Shown one piece after another: positions 35,903-43,662 of a stretch of 64,000 bases of DNA. Location of the stretch: assembly GCF_002020355.1 (NCBI RefSeq), contig NZ_MPZV01000001.1, positions 1,054,001-1,118,000 of the forward strand. Reading direction: 5' to 3'. The position numbers and the translations under genes are program-made. Source of the stretch: Thioclava sediminum. GTDB lineage: Bacteria; Pseudomonadota; Alphaproteobacteria; Rhodobacterales; Rhodobacteraceae. The notes below the pieces were generated by a model that saw nothing but the letters and a program-made list of their open reading frames with translations, was not told the DNA's origin and did not search any database. Each line of letters opens with the position of its first letter. Positions within the stretch are counted from its first letter, which is position 1.

Positions 35903-37405
35903 TCAGCCGGTCGCCGCCAGCATCACGCTCTCCTGCGTGGCGTTCTCTCGGGTCAGTTCACCGCTGATCTTCCCCTCCTTCAGCACGATCACACGGTCGC
36001 TGATCGCAAGGATCTCCGGCAGGTCCGAAGAGACCACGATGATCGACATGCCCTCCTCGGCCATCTTGCCCAGCAACGTGTGGACCTCGGCCTTCGCGCC
36101 AATGTCGATCCCGCGCGTCGGTTCGTCGACGATCAGGATCTGCGGGCGGCGCGCAGCCCATTTCGCCAAGACGACCTTCTGCTGGTTGCCGCCCGACAGG
36201 TTGAGCACCTTCTGCTCGGGCGACGGTGTCTTGATGCCCAGCGCGCGGATGTAATCCGCACAGGCCGCGGTTTCCTTGCGACGGTTCACGAAGTCGAGGC
36301 TGCAATAGTCACTCAGATGCGTCAGCGAGAAATTCTCGCGCACCGACATGCCGAGAACAAGCCCGCGCGACTGCCGATCCTCGGTCACAAATCCGAGCCC
36401 ATGCTCGATCGCGTCCGAGGGAGAGGAAATCCGCGTCGGTTTGCCATTGATCGAAATCTCGCCGCTATGGGGGCGGCTGCCGAAGATCATCTCCATCACT
36501 TCGGTCCGCCCGGCGCCGACCAGACCGAAGAAGCCCAGCACCTCGCCGCGACGCAGGTCGAAATCGACGTCGCGCACGAAGACGCCTTCGTCCTTCACGC
36601 GCTTCTCGGTGAGATTGCGGACCGACATCAGAACCTCGTCGGTCGCGTGGGAGATGTGATGGCCGAACAGCTGGTCGAGTTCGCGATCCACCATCAGGCG
36701 CACCAGCAGGTCGCTCGTCATCTCGGACACGGGCCGGGTATCCACGGTGCGCCCGTCGCGCAGCACGGTGACGCGGTCGGCGATCTCGAAGATTTCCTCG
36801 AGCTTGTGCGAGATGAAGACGATGCCGACACCCTGCGCGGCCAGCTTGCGCGACATGCGCAACAGCGTCGATGCCTCGTGGTGGCTGAGCGACGCGGTCG
36901 GCTCGTCCATGATGATGAGTTTGGAATTGTAGGAGATGGCGCGGGCGATCTCGATCAGCTGTCTCTGGCCGATCGAAAGCGTGCCGACCATCGCTTCGGG
37001 ATCGATTTCCACGCCAAGCTCGTGCAGCACCGCGCGGGTGTCCGCATTCATCTTGGCGCGGTCGATCAGGCCCGTGGGCAATAGCGGCTCGCGCGCGAGA
37101 AAGACGTTCTCGGCGACGGTGAGATTATTCACCACCGCGAGTTCCTGGTAGATGATCGAGATGCCGAGCGACCGGGCATGGACCGGGTTCTTGATGACGA
37201 CGGGTTCGCCCTCGACCCGGATCTCGCCGCCCGGATCCGCGCGCAGCACGCCGGTCATGATCTTCATCAGGGTGCTCTTGCCGGCGCCGTTCTCGCCCGC
37301 CAGCACATGCACCTCTCCGGAATTGAGATGCAGGTCGACGTGGTCCAGCGCCTTCACCCCGGGAAAGGTCTTGGAAATGCCGATCATTTCGAGAAACGGT
37401 TTCAT
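35903..37405 (-). CDS. sugar ABC transporter ATP-binding protein, RbsA type (CUT2)
   Basis: 500 residues with two fused ATPase domains. The first has Walker A GENGAGKST and LSIGQRQLIEIARA; the second has the degenerate FGLVGAGRTEVME loop, LSGGNQQKVVLAKW and VDEPTRGIDIGAK. This double architecture defines the ribose/galactose-type CUT2 importers. It follows the binding-protein gene after a 65-base gap with a perfect hairpin. Together with the permease and binding protein it should import a pentose, tetronate or related sugar acid. Confidence 0.93.
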   Translation of the reverse strand: MKPFLEMIGISKTFPGVKALDHVDLHLNSGEVHVLAGENGAGKSTLMKIMTGVLRADPGGEIRVEGEPVVIKNPVHARSLGISIIYQELAVVNNLTVAENVFLAREPLLPTGLIDRAKMNADTRAVLHELGVEIDPEAMVGTLSIGQRQLIEIARAISYNSKLIIMDEPTASLSHHEASTLLRMSRKLAAQGVGIVFISHKLEEIFEIADRVTVLRDGRTVDTRPVSEMTSDLLVRLMVDRELDQLFGHHISHATDEVLMSVRNLTEKRVKDEGVFVRDVDFDLRRGEVLGFFGLVGAGRTEVMEMIFGSRPHSGEISINGKPTRISSPSDAIEHGLGFVTEDRQSRGLVLGMSVRENFSLTHLSDYCSLDFVNRRKETAACADYIRALGIKTPSPEQKVLNLSGGNQQKVVLAKWAARRPQILIVDEPTRGIDIGAKAEVHTLLGKMAEEGMSIIVVSSDLPEILAISDRVIVLKEGKISGELTRENATQESVMLAATG

Positions 37406-37429
37406 CGCGGCCTCTGGCTGAAGAATGTC

Positions 37430-37455
37430 GGGCGGGGCCGCGTTTGGCCCCGCCC
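37430..37455 (-). repeat. perfect 10-bp hairpin after the CUT2 binding-protein gene
   Basis: GGGCGGGGCC (37430-37439), loop GCGTTT, GGCCCCGCCC (37446-37455), 15 bases past the binding-protein stop and 24 bases before the ATPase start codon. Confidence 0.7.
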
Positions 37456-37470
37456 AGGTCTTGTCGGAGA

Positions 37471-38403
37471 TTACTTGGTGTAGCTGTCGAGGTTGTCGGC
37501 AGTCACAACGGTCACACCGGTGTCGATGTTCTGCGGGTCGGTCTCTTCACCCTTGATCTGGGCCACGAGATGCTCGACCGCCAGCTTGCCCATCGTGATC
37601 GGGCGCTGCACCATGATGCCGTCGATGAAGCCTTCCTTCACGCCTTTGATCGTGTCGGGCAGATCGTCGAAGGCAAAGACCTTCAGCTGGCCTTTCTTAT
37701 CCGCGAATTCCTGCTGTGCGAGAACCTTCGCCACGGCCGGGCCACCGACCTGGCTGATGCCGAAGATGCCCGAGAGGTTCGGGTTGGCGCGCAGGAGCGC
37801 CTCGGTCACCGACACGGCGCGGGCGAGGTCATCCTCGGTGCCTTCGGTCGCGACCAGCTTGATGTCGGGATAGTCCGCCAGCGCTTCCTTCACGCCGTCG
37901 ATCCGCTCGTTCAGGTTCGAGGCGCCGAGCTGACCGGTGACGATCGCCACTTCACCCTTGCCGCCGAGCGCTTCCGCCATGGATTTGCCCATGGTCACGC
38001 CAGCCTGCTTGTTGATCGTGCCGATATACATGCTGCGCGAGCTGTTGGCGCTGTCACTGTCGAAGGTGACGACCTTGATGCCCGCATCGGTGGCCTGCTT
38101 GATGATCCCTTCGACCGATTTCGGCTCGTTGACCGAGATCCCGATCCCGTCGACATGGCGCGCCATCAGGTCCTCGATGATCTTGACCTGCGTCGAACCC
38201 TGCGTGTTCGCGGGCACAACCCACTGATACTTCACGCCCAGTTCATTGGCCGCTTCCGCGCCACCGGTGTTGCAGTCGTCGAAGAACGGAACGGCCACTT
38301 TCGGCACGAGCGCCACGGTGATGTCCTGAGCATAGGACGCTGCGGTCCCCATACCGGTTGCCAGGGCCAGAACCGCAGCGGCGGCTTTCATTGCAATACG
38401 CAT
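37471..38403 (-). CDS. periplasmic sugar-binding protein, RbsB type (CUT2)
   Basis: 310 residues. The Sec signal MRIAMKAAAAVLALATGMGT ends in SYAQ before DITVALVPKV. The periplasmic-binding fold is clear from FFDDCNTGGAEAANELG, DGIGISVNEPKSVEGIIKQA and VTFDSDSANSSR; these Asp/Asn residues usually contact the ligand. Start fixed by GGAGGAGG. It follows the permease gene in the same transcript, after 167 bases containing a small perfect hairpin. The ligand is unknown; context favours a four- or five-carbon sugar acid or sugar. Confidence 0.92.
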   Translation of the reverse strand: MRIAMKAAAAVLALATGMGTAASYAQDITVALVPKVAVPFFDDCNTGGAEAANELGVKYQWVVPANTQGSTQVKIIEDLMARHVDGIGISVNEPKSVEGIIKQATDAGIKVVTFDSDSANSSRSMYIGTINKQAGVTMGKSMAEALGGKGEVAIVTGQLGASNLNERIDGVKEALADYPDIKLVATEGTEDDLARAVSVTEALLRANPNLSGIFGISQVGGPAVAKVLAQQEFADKKGQLKVFAFDDLPDTIKGVKEGFIDGIMVQRPITMGKLAVEHLVAQIKGEETDPQNIDTGVTVVTADNLDSYTK

Positions 38404-38470
38404 CTTGTCTCCTCCTCCGGACCCAACCAACCGCGGCGGGCCCCTGTTGTTGATGCAGTTTCGGTTTCAC

Positions 38471-38485
38471 GCCCCGCACCGGGGC
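38471..38485 (-). repeat. small hairpin between CUT2 permease and binding-protein genes
   Basis: GCCCCG-CAC-CGGGGC, a perfect 6-bp stem with a 3-base loop, in the 167-base gap 38404-38570. Nothing else is seen in that gap apart from the ribosome site of the binding protein. Confidence 0.5.
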
Positions 38486-38570
38486 ATTCTTCGTCCGGAT
38501 CTCGCGCCGCTCTCTCCTCTTCGAGACGCGGTCCGGCTTCTTGATCTTGTTCCTTCCCGGACGGCGCGGC

Positions 38571-39533
38571 TCAGCCGCGCCCGCCCATCCGATTGCGCAG
38601 CACGTCGAGGCTGACCGCGATCAGGATCACGCCGCCGGTAATGGCCTGCTGGGCATAGGTGTTGATGTTGAGCAGCACGACGCCGTTGGCGATCTCACCG
38701 ATCAGGGCAGCCCCGATGACCGCACCGAGCACCGAGCCGATACCGCCCGCGAGGCTCGCCCCGCCGATTGCGGCCGCGGCGATCACTTCAAGTTCCGAGC
38801 CAAAGCCGGACGCCGGTTCCGCCGAAAGATAACGCGAGAAGGCGATGACGCCGGCCAGCGCGGAAATCGTCGAAGACAGGACGTAGACCGCGAGCTTGAC
38901 GCGCTGAACCTTCACCCCGCTCAGACGCGCCGCGTTCTCGTTGCCGCCCGTGGCGTAGACGTGCCGACCGAAGCGGGTCCGGGTCATGATGACCGTGAAG
39001 ATGAGCGTCAGCACGAGCAGGATGACCACCGGCACCGGCACCGGGCCGACATAGCCCTGCCCCAGAAAGCTGAAGCTCTCGGGCGTCTCCGGGGTCAGCG
39101 GCACGCCGTGGGTGATCATGTACATAAGGCCGCGACCGATGCTCAGCGTGCCGAGCGTGGCGATGAACGGCGGCAGGCCGATCGCAGTGATCAGCAGCCC
39201 GTTGGTCAGCCCGAAGGCAAGCCCGACACCGAGCCCCGCAGCCACCGCCGCATATTGCGAATAGCCCGCGTCGAAACAGAGCGCCGTGATCAGACCGGCA
39301 AGCCCCATCGCGGAGCCAACCGACAGGTCGATCCCGCCCGTGATGATGACCATCACCATGCCGATGCTCATGATCGCCGTCAGCGAGAATGCCCGCGACA
39401 CGCCCATCAGGTTCGACACGGTCAGGAAATACGGTGTGAACAGGCTGATCAGCAGCCCCATCAGGATCAACGCGATCAGAACGTTGAATTCACGCATGTG
39501 ACGCAGTTGAAGCAATTGATGCAGGACTCGCAT
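38571..39533 (-). CDS. sugar ABC transporter permease, RbsC type (CUT2)
   Basis: 320 residues, about nine or ten hydrophobic segments. IMSIGMVMVIITGGIDLSVG and AAAAIGGASLAGGIGSVLGA are hallmark RbsC motifs. GGAAAGGAA precedes the ATG giving MRVLHQLLQL; the longer frame to 39746 would run through the operator region. It is the first gene of the leftward seven-gene operon: permease, binding protein, ATPase, SDR, LacI, SDR, TtuC-like. Confidence 0.9.
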   Translation of the reverse strand: MRVLHQLLQLRHMREFNVLIALILMGLLISLFTPYFLTVSNLMGVSRAFSLTAIMSIGMVMVIITGGIDLSVGSAMGLAGLITALCFDAGYSQYAAVAAGLGVGLAFGLTNGLLITAIGLPPFIATLGTLSIGRGLMYMITHGVPLTPETPESFSFLGQGYVGPVPVPVVILLVLTLIFTVIMTRTRFGRHVYATGGNENAARLSGVKVQRVKLAVYVLSSTISALAGVIAFSRYLSAEPASGFGSELEVIAAAAIGGASLAGGIGSVLGAVIGAALIGEIANGVVLLNINTYAQQAITGGVILIAVSLDVLRNRMGGRG

Positions 39534-39680
39534 GGATTTCCTTTCCGATGGCGTGACCGAATTTTCCGACAGTGCCAAAACGCCCCTCCCTTCTCCGCAT
39601 CCCCGACGTTCCACTCGCTCATCCCGGAACCGATCTCGTCGGTGAGGGGCTGGCGGGTCGAACGGGGATACGCCCGAAAA

Positions 39681-39717
39681 TGCTAGCGCTGCCATTTCTC
39701 CGGTGACAGCGCTGTCA
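39681..39717. promoter_or_regulatory. LacI operators upstream of the CUT2 operon
   Basis: TGACAGCGCTGTCA at 39704-39717 is a perfect 14-bp palindrome with central CpG. TGCTAGCGCTGCCA at 39681-39694 is a degraded copy (11 of 14 identical), centred 23 bases away. Both lie about 150-190 bases before the permease start. Confidence 0.8.
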
Positions 39718-39902
39718 TATTGCGAACTGCAAAGACGACTTGTCAATCAGCAAATAACAAAAACTTGTCTCAGGACAGGTGTCGGAACGACGCGCCCTCC
39801 CCGGCGGAACGTAGTTCCGAGCCCCGCCAAAGCGTTTCAAACAAGGGTCTTGAGACATTCCGGCTTGTCATCGAGCCGGGTCCGTGGTGATACTCGCAAA
39901 AC
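39718..39902. other. remainder of the divergent regulatory gap
   Basis: Between the two operator groups lie about 185 bases with no gene. An imperfect inverted repeat ACTTGTC-TCAG-GACAGGT is at 39763-39780, and a short CGGCT/AGCCG dyad lies near 39870. Promoters for both directions must lie in 39534-39964, but I cannot place -35/-10 boxes with confidence. Confidence 0.4.
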
Positions 39903-39918
39903 ATGACAGCGCTGTCAT
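39903..39918. promoter_or_regulatory. LacI operator upstream of the racemase/aldo-keto reductase operon
   Basis: ATGACAGCGCTGTCAT, a perfect 16-bp palindrome, 46 bases before the racemase-family start codon; identical core to the copy at 39704-39717. Confidence 0.85.
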
Positions 39919-39964
39919 AGCCACCGGGGCGAGAGCACCCCGACCGCAACAAAGGAGCCCGCCG

Positions 39965-40648
39965 ATGACCGACGAAAGCTACGAATCACCCCGCCCCCTG
40001 GCGATGATCCACACCGTCGCCGGGCTGATCCCGGAACTCGAAGGTCTGGCGCAGGAGCACCTGCCCGACTGGAAAGTGTTCAACATGCTCGACGAGAGCC
40101 TTCTGCGCCTCACGATCCGCGAGGGATCGGTCAGCCCGATGACGGCGCGACGCCTGACGGGCATGATCTGGTCGGCGGTCGATGCGGGGGCCGAAGCCGT
40201 GCTCGTGACCTGCTCCAGCCTCGGCGGCGCAGTCGAACGTATCGCACCGCTCTGCCCCGTCCCGCTCATCCGTATCGACGAGGGAATGGCGCAGGAGGCC
40301 GTCGCAAAAGGCCGCCGCATCGGCGTGCTCGCAACCCTGCAATCGACCCTGACACCCACCGTCGAGCTGGTCGAACGCGTCAGCCGCGAGGCCGGGGCGG
40401 ACAGCACCATCACGAGCGAGGTCGTCGAGGGCGCCTTCGAGACGCTGCAATCGGGCGACCGGGAAGGACATGACGCGCGGGTGGCCGAAGGCATCGCCCG
40501 GCTCGCCCGCGAAAACGACGTGGTGGTTCTGGCACAGGCCTCGATGGCACGCGCGCTCGAACGGCTCGAACCGAGCGAGGATGACCCGCCGGTTCTGACC
40601 AGCCCGACGCTGGGCATCGCCCATGCCGCAAGACGTCTGGCGCGCTGA
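39965..40648 (+). CDS. aspartate/glutamate racemase family protein
   Basis: 227 residues of the Asp/Glu/hydantoin racemase superfamily. The two catalytic Cys regions would be LVTCSSLGGAVE (Cys present) and VVVLAQASMARALE, where the usual second Cys is replaced by Ala. The second-half site therefore looks altered, suggesting a role other than classical two-base racemisation, such as a decarboxylase, isomerase or lactone-related reaction. AAAGGAG precedes the ATG. It begins the rightward operon under a perfect LacI operator, so it belongs to the tetronate regulon. The reaction is unknown. Confidence 0.78.
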   Translation: MTDESYESPRPLAMIHTVAGLIPELEGLAQEHLPDWKVFNMLDESLLRLTIREGSVSPMTARRLTGMIWSAVDAGAEAVLVTCSSLGGAVERIAPLCPVPLIRIDEGMAQEAVAKGRRIGVLATLQSTLTPTVELVERVSREAGADSTITSEVVEGAFETLQSGDREGHDARVAEGIARLARENDVVVLAQASMARALERLEPSEDDPPVLTSPTLGIAHAARRLAR

Positions 40649-40688
40649 TCGCGCCTGAGGAAACGATACTCAAGAGGAGGAGATATCC

Positions 40689-41744
40689 ATGAAATACAGA
40701 ACCCTAGGACGATCGGGGCTCAAGGTCTCGGTGCTCACGATGGGCACGTTCACCTTCGGCGGTGCAGGCGCTTTCAAGGCCGTCGGCGCCCAAGGCGTCA
40801 GCGAAGCGCGCAAGCTGGTCGACACCTGCATCGACGCCGGTATCAACCTTTACGACACCGCGAACATGTACTCGACCGGCCTCTCGGAAGAGATCCTTGG
40901 CGAAGTGCTCGACGGTCGGCGCGACGACGTGCTGATCTCCTCCAAGGCGCGGATGCGGATCGCCGACGGCCCCAACGACGAGGGTTTCTCGCGCTATCAC
41001 CTGATCCGCGAATGCGAACGCTCGCTCAAGCGGCTGCGCACCGACCACATCGACATCTACCACATGCATGAATGGGACGGCGTGACCCCGATGGAGGAGA
41101 TGGTCTCGGCGCTCGACACGCTCGTGCAACAGGGCAAGGTCCGCTACATCGCCTGCTCGAACTTCTCGGGCTGGCACATCATGAAGGCGCTCGGCGTCAG
41201 CGACCGGAGCCTGCGCGAGCGTTTCGTGGCCCAGCAGATCCACTACACGCTCGAGGCCCGCGAGGCAGAATACGAATTGCTCCCGATCTCGGTCGATCAG
41301 GGGCTGGGCGTGTTGGTCTGGAGCCCGCTCGCCGCCGGCCTCCTGTCGGGCAAGCATCGCCGCGGCAAGGACACTCCGGAAGGCTCGCGTCAGTTCGCAG
41401 GCTGGACCGAGCCGCCGATCCGCGACGAAGAGAAGCTGTGGAACATCGTCGACACGCTGGTCGAGATCGGCGACGCGCATGGGGTCTCTGCCGCGCAGGT
41501 CGCGCTGGCATGGCTGCTGACGCGTCCTGCAGTCAGCTCGCTCGTCATCGGCGGACGCAACGAACAGCAGTTCCGCGACAATTTCCGCGCCGTGGATCTG
41601 GAGCTGAGCGAGGACGAGCTGAAGCGCCTGCACGAGGTCAGCAAGCTGCCCGTGATCTACCCCTACTGGCACCAGCAGCAATTCGCCTCGGACCGGTTCA
41701 GCCCGGGCGACTGGGCGCTGCATCGCGATTACATCGAAAGCTGA
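40689..41744 (+). CDS. aldo/keto reductase
   Basis: 351 residues, a TIM-barrel NADPH reductase. The catalytic tetrad is visible: Asp and Tyr in NLYDTANMYSTG, Lys in ISSKARM, His in IYHMHEWDG. The cofactor-binding end is SSLVIGGRNEQQFRDN. Members of this subgroup reduce or oxidise small sugar aldehydes. AAGAGGAGG precedes the ATG. It is co-transcribed with the racemase-family gene, 40 bases after it, and ends convergent with otnI across a shared hairpin. Confidence 0.9.
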   Translation: MKYRTLGRSGLKVSVLTMGTFTFGGAGAFKAVGAQGVSEARKLVDTCIDAGINLYDTANMYSTGLSEEILGEVLDGRRDDVLISSKARMRIADGPNDEGFSRYHLIRECERSLKRLRTDHIDIYHMHEWDGVTPMEEMVSALDTLVQQGKVRYIACSNFSGWHIMKALGVSDRSLRERFVAQQIHYTLEAREAEYELLPISVDQGLGVLVWSPLAAGLLSGKHRRGKDTPEGSRQFAGWTEPPIRDEEKLWNIVDTLVEIGDAHGVSAAQVALAWLLTRPAVSSLVIGGRNEQQFRDNFRAVDLELSEDELKRLHEVSKLPVIYPYWHQQQFASDRFSPGDWALHRDYIES

Positions 41745-41750
41745 TCAGGG

Positions 41751-41779
41751 GCGCGCCTTCGTCTCAGGCGAAGGCGCGC
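41751..41779. terminator. bidirectional hairpin between convergent aldo/keto reductase and otnI
   Basis: GCGCGCCTTCG (41751-41761) and CGAAGGCGCGC (41769-41779) form a perfect 11-bp stem with a 7-base loop. It overlaps the last codons of otnI. There is no T-run, so termination may be partial or rely on Rho. Confidence 0.6.
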
Positions 41780-42534
41780 ATCCAGCCGAGGCCGCCCTCG
41801 GTCCGACCCGCCGGGCGATATTCGCAGCCCACGAACCCCTCATAGCCCAGCGCGTCCAGCTCACGCAGGATGCGCGTATCGTCGAGCTCGCCGGTTCCGG
41901 GCTCATGCCGATCCGGTACCGCAGCGATCTGCACATGCCCGATGATCGGCGCCATCTCCCGCAGCCCCATCAGCACGTCACCGTGCAGGATCTGGCGGTG
42001 ATAGATGTCGAATTGCAGCTTGAGATTGGGCAGCCCCAACGCCGCGATCAGATCGGCGGCGAAGCTGAAATCATCCAGAAAATAGCCCGGCATGTCGCGT
42101 GTGTTGATCGGCTCGATCACCACGTCGCGCCCCTGCGCCCCGGCCGCCTCGCAGACCCGCCGCAGCGAGTCGCGGTAGGCGCTCAACGCCGCCGCGTCTT
42201 TGCGTGAAGCCAGCCCGCTCATCACATGGACCCGCCCTACCCCGGTCGCCTCTGCGTAGCGCAGCGCGGTATCGATCGAGGCCCGGAATTCCTCTCCGCG
42301 CTCCGGCAGAGCCGCCAGCCCGCGATCGCCTGCCTCCCAGTTGCCGGGCGGCAGATTGAAGAGCGCCTGCGTCAGCCCGTGCTCATGCAGCCGCTCCGCG
42401 ATCGCCTCGGGCGGATGATCATAGGGAAAGAGATATTCGACCGCATCGAAGCCTGCCTTTTTCGCCGCAGCGAAGCGGTCGAGAAAATCGTGCTCGGTGA
42501 ACATCATCGTCAGGTTGGCGGCAAATCTGGGCAT
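41764..42534 (-). CDS. otnI: 2-oxo-tetronate isomerase (hydroxypyruvate isomerase family)
   Basis: 256 residues of the xylose-isomerase-like TIM barrel. Converts 2-oxo-tetronate to 3-oxo-tetronate between LtnD and OtnK. Motifs include FAANLTMMFTEHDFLDRFAA, ALFNLPPGNWEAGDRGLAAL, VIEPINTRDMPGYFL, LQFDIYHRQILHGD and VGCEYRPAG, with the metal-binding Glu, Asp and His of the OtnI/Hyi clade. It lies four bases after ltnD. Hydroxypyruvate isomerase (Hyi) is the alternative; neighbours favour OtnI. Confidence 0.9.
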   Translation of the reverse strand: MPRFAANLTMMFTEHDFLDRFAAAKKAGFDAVEYLFPYDHPPEAIAERLHEHGLTQALFNLPPGNWEAGDRGLAALPERGEEFRASIDTALRYAEATGVGRVHVMSGLASRKDAAALSAYRDSLRRVCEAAGAQGRDVVIEPINTRDMPGYFLDDFSFAADLIAALGLPNLKLQFDIYHRQILHGDVLMGLREMAPIIGHVQIAAVPDRHEPGTGELDDTRILRELDALGYEGFVGCEYRPAGRTEGGLGWMRAFA

Positions 42535-42537
42535 CGT

Positions 42538-43464
42538 TCAGCCCTCACTTGCAGGCGTGGCGGACGGCAATTCGAGACCTGCGATATCTGCCAGCATCCG
42601 CGCCACCGAGGCGTCATCGTCGCGCCCCATCCCGGCGGCTGCCGTCATGACGAACATCTGCATCGCTGTGCTTGCAATCGGGGTCGGGAATTTCATGTCC
42701 CGCCCGATATCCGCCACGATCCCCAGGTCCTTGGTGAAGATATCCACCGCACTGCGCGGGCTGTAATCGCCCTCGAGCACATGCGGCACCCGGTTCTCGA
42801 ACATCCAGGAATTGCCCGCCGAGGCGGTGATCACCTCGTAGACCTTCTCCAGATCCAGATCCATCGCCTTGGCGAAGGTGATCGCCTCGCAGGCCGCCGC
42901 GATATGCACCCCGGCCAGAAGCTGATTGACCACCTTGAAGGCCGCGCCCGTGCCCGCTTCCTCGCCCAGCTCGTAGACCTTGGCCGCGACGCTATCGAGC
43001 GCCGGACGGATGCGCGCAAAGGTAGCGGACGGCCCCGAGCCCATGATCGTCAATTCACCGCTGGCCGCACGCACGGCGCCCCCGCTGATCGGCGTGTCGA
43101 GATATTCCACGCCCACCTCGGCGCAGCGCTTGGCGAAGACGCGCGCCAGATCGGGCGCCATCGTGGCGCAGGACATCACGACGCCGCCTTTGGACATGGT
43201 CGCAACGGCGCCGCCCGGTCCGAAAAGCACCTGCCCTGTCTGATCGGCATTGACGACCACGGCGATCACCAGATCCGCATCTTGCGCACCCGTCGCAGGG
43301 TCGGCCGCAACCGCGCCGCCAAGTGCGGAGAAGCGCGCCATCGCCTCGGCATTCACATCGACGCCCGTCACCGCGAACCCGTCTCGCAGCAAGCTCTCGG
43401 CCATGCCGAAGCCCATCGATCCCAGACCGATGACACAGACCTTCGTCTCTTGGGGTGACTTCAT
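42538..43464 (-). CDS. ltnD: L-threonate dehydrogenase
   Basis: 308 residues of the beta-hydroxyacid dehydrogenase family. Oxidises L-threonate at C2 to 2-oxo-tetronate with NAD+. The cofactor motif is VCVIGLGSMGFGMAESLL, the substrate loop LDTPISGGAVRAASGEL, and the catalytic Lys lies in GAAFKVVNQLLAGVHIAAA. The MGFGMA and HIAAACEA forms fit LtnD. It is the first gene of a two-gene operon with otnI, divergent from otnK, with a LacI operator copy between them. Confidence 0.9.
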   Translation of the reverse strand: MKSPQETKVCVIGLGSMGFGMAESLLRDGFAVTGVDVNAEAMARFSALGGAVAADPATGAQDADLVIAVVVNADQTGQVLFGPGGAVATMSKGGVVMSCATMAPDLARVFAKRCAEVGVEYLDTPISGGAVRAASGELTIMGSGPSATFARIRPALDSVAAKVYELGEEAGTGAAFKVVNQLLAGVHIAAACEAITFAKAMDLDLEKVYEVITASAGNSWMFENRVPHVLEGDYSPRSAVDIFTKDLGIVADIGRDMKFPTPIASTAMQMFVMTAAAGMGRDDDASVARMLADIAGLELPSATPASEG

Positions 43465-43542
43465 GCGGAATACCTCTCAATCGCCGATTTCTAGTCTCAC
43501 TCCGCCCCCTCCCAGCGTCCATCTTGCGCTTGCATTGCTGGA

Positions 43543-43558
43543 ATGATAGCGTTGTCAT
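43543..43558. promoter_or_regulatory. LacI operator between ltnD and otnK
   Basis: ATGATAGCGTTGTCAT differs from the perfect operator at 39903-39918 in two of 16 positions. It lies in the 198-base divergent gap (43465-43662), 79 bases before ltnD and 105 bases before otnK, and extends the LacI regulon to both of these operons. Confidence 0.75.
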
Positions 43559-43662
43559 TACATCGTTAGCCCGAGCCGCAACGGCTTGGCAAGGGCTATG
43601 TGAAATCGCCGTCCCGAGCCGTCGGGGCGATCGGCGATCTGTGGACCGAGGGAGGAATTTCC

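Noticed and set aside
39763-39780. Inverted repeat ACTTGTC-TCAG-GACAGGT as an additional operator
   Set aside because: Symmetry is imperfect and no second copy occurs in the cluster, so it is mentioned only as part of the gap.
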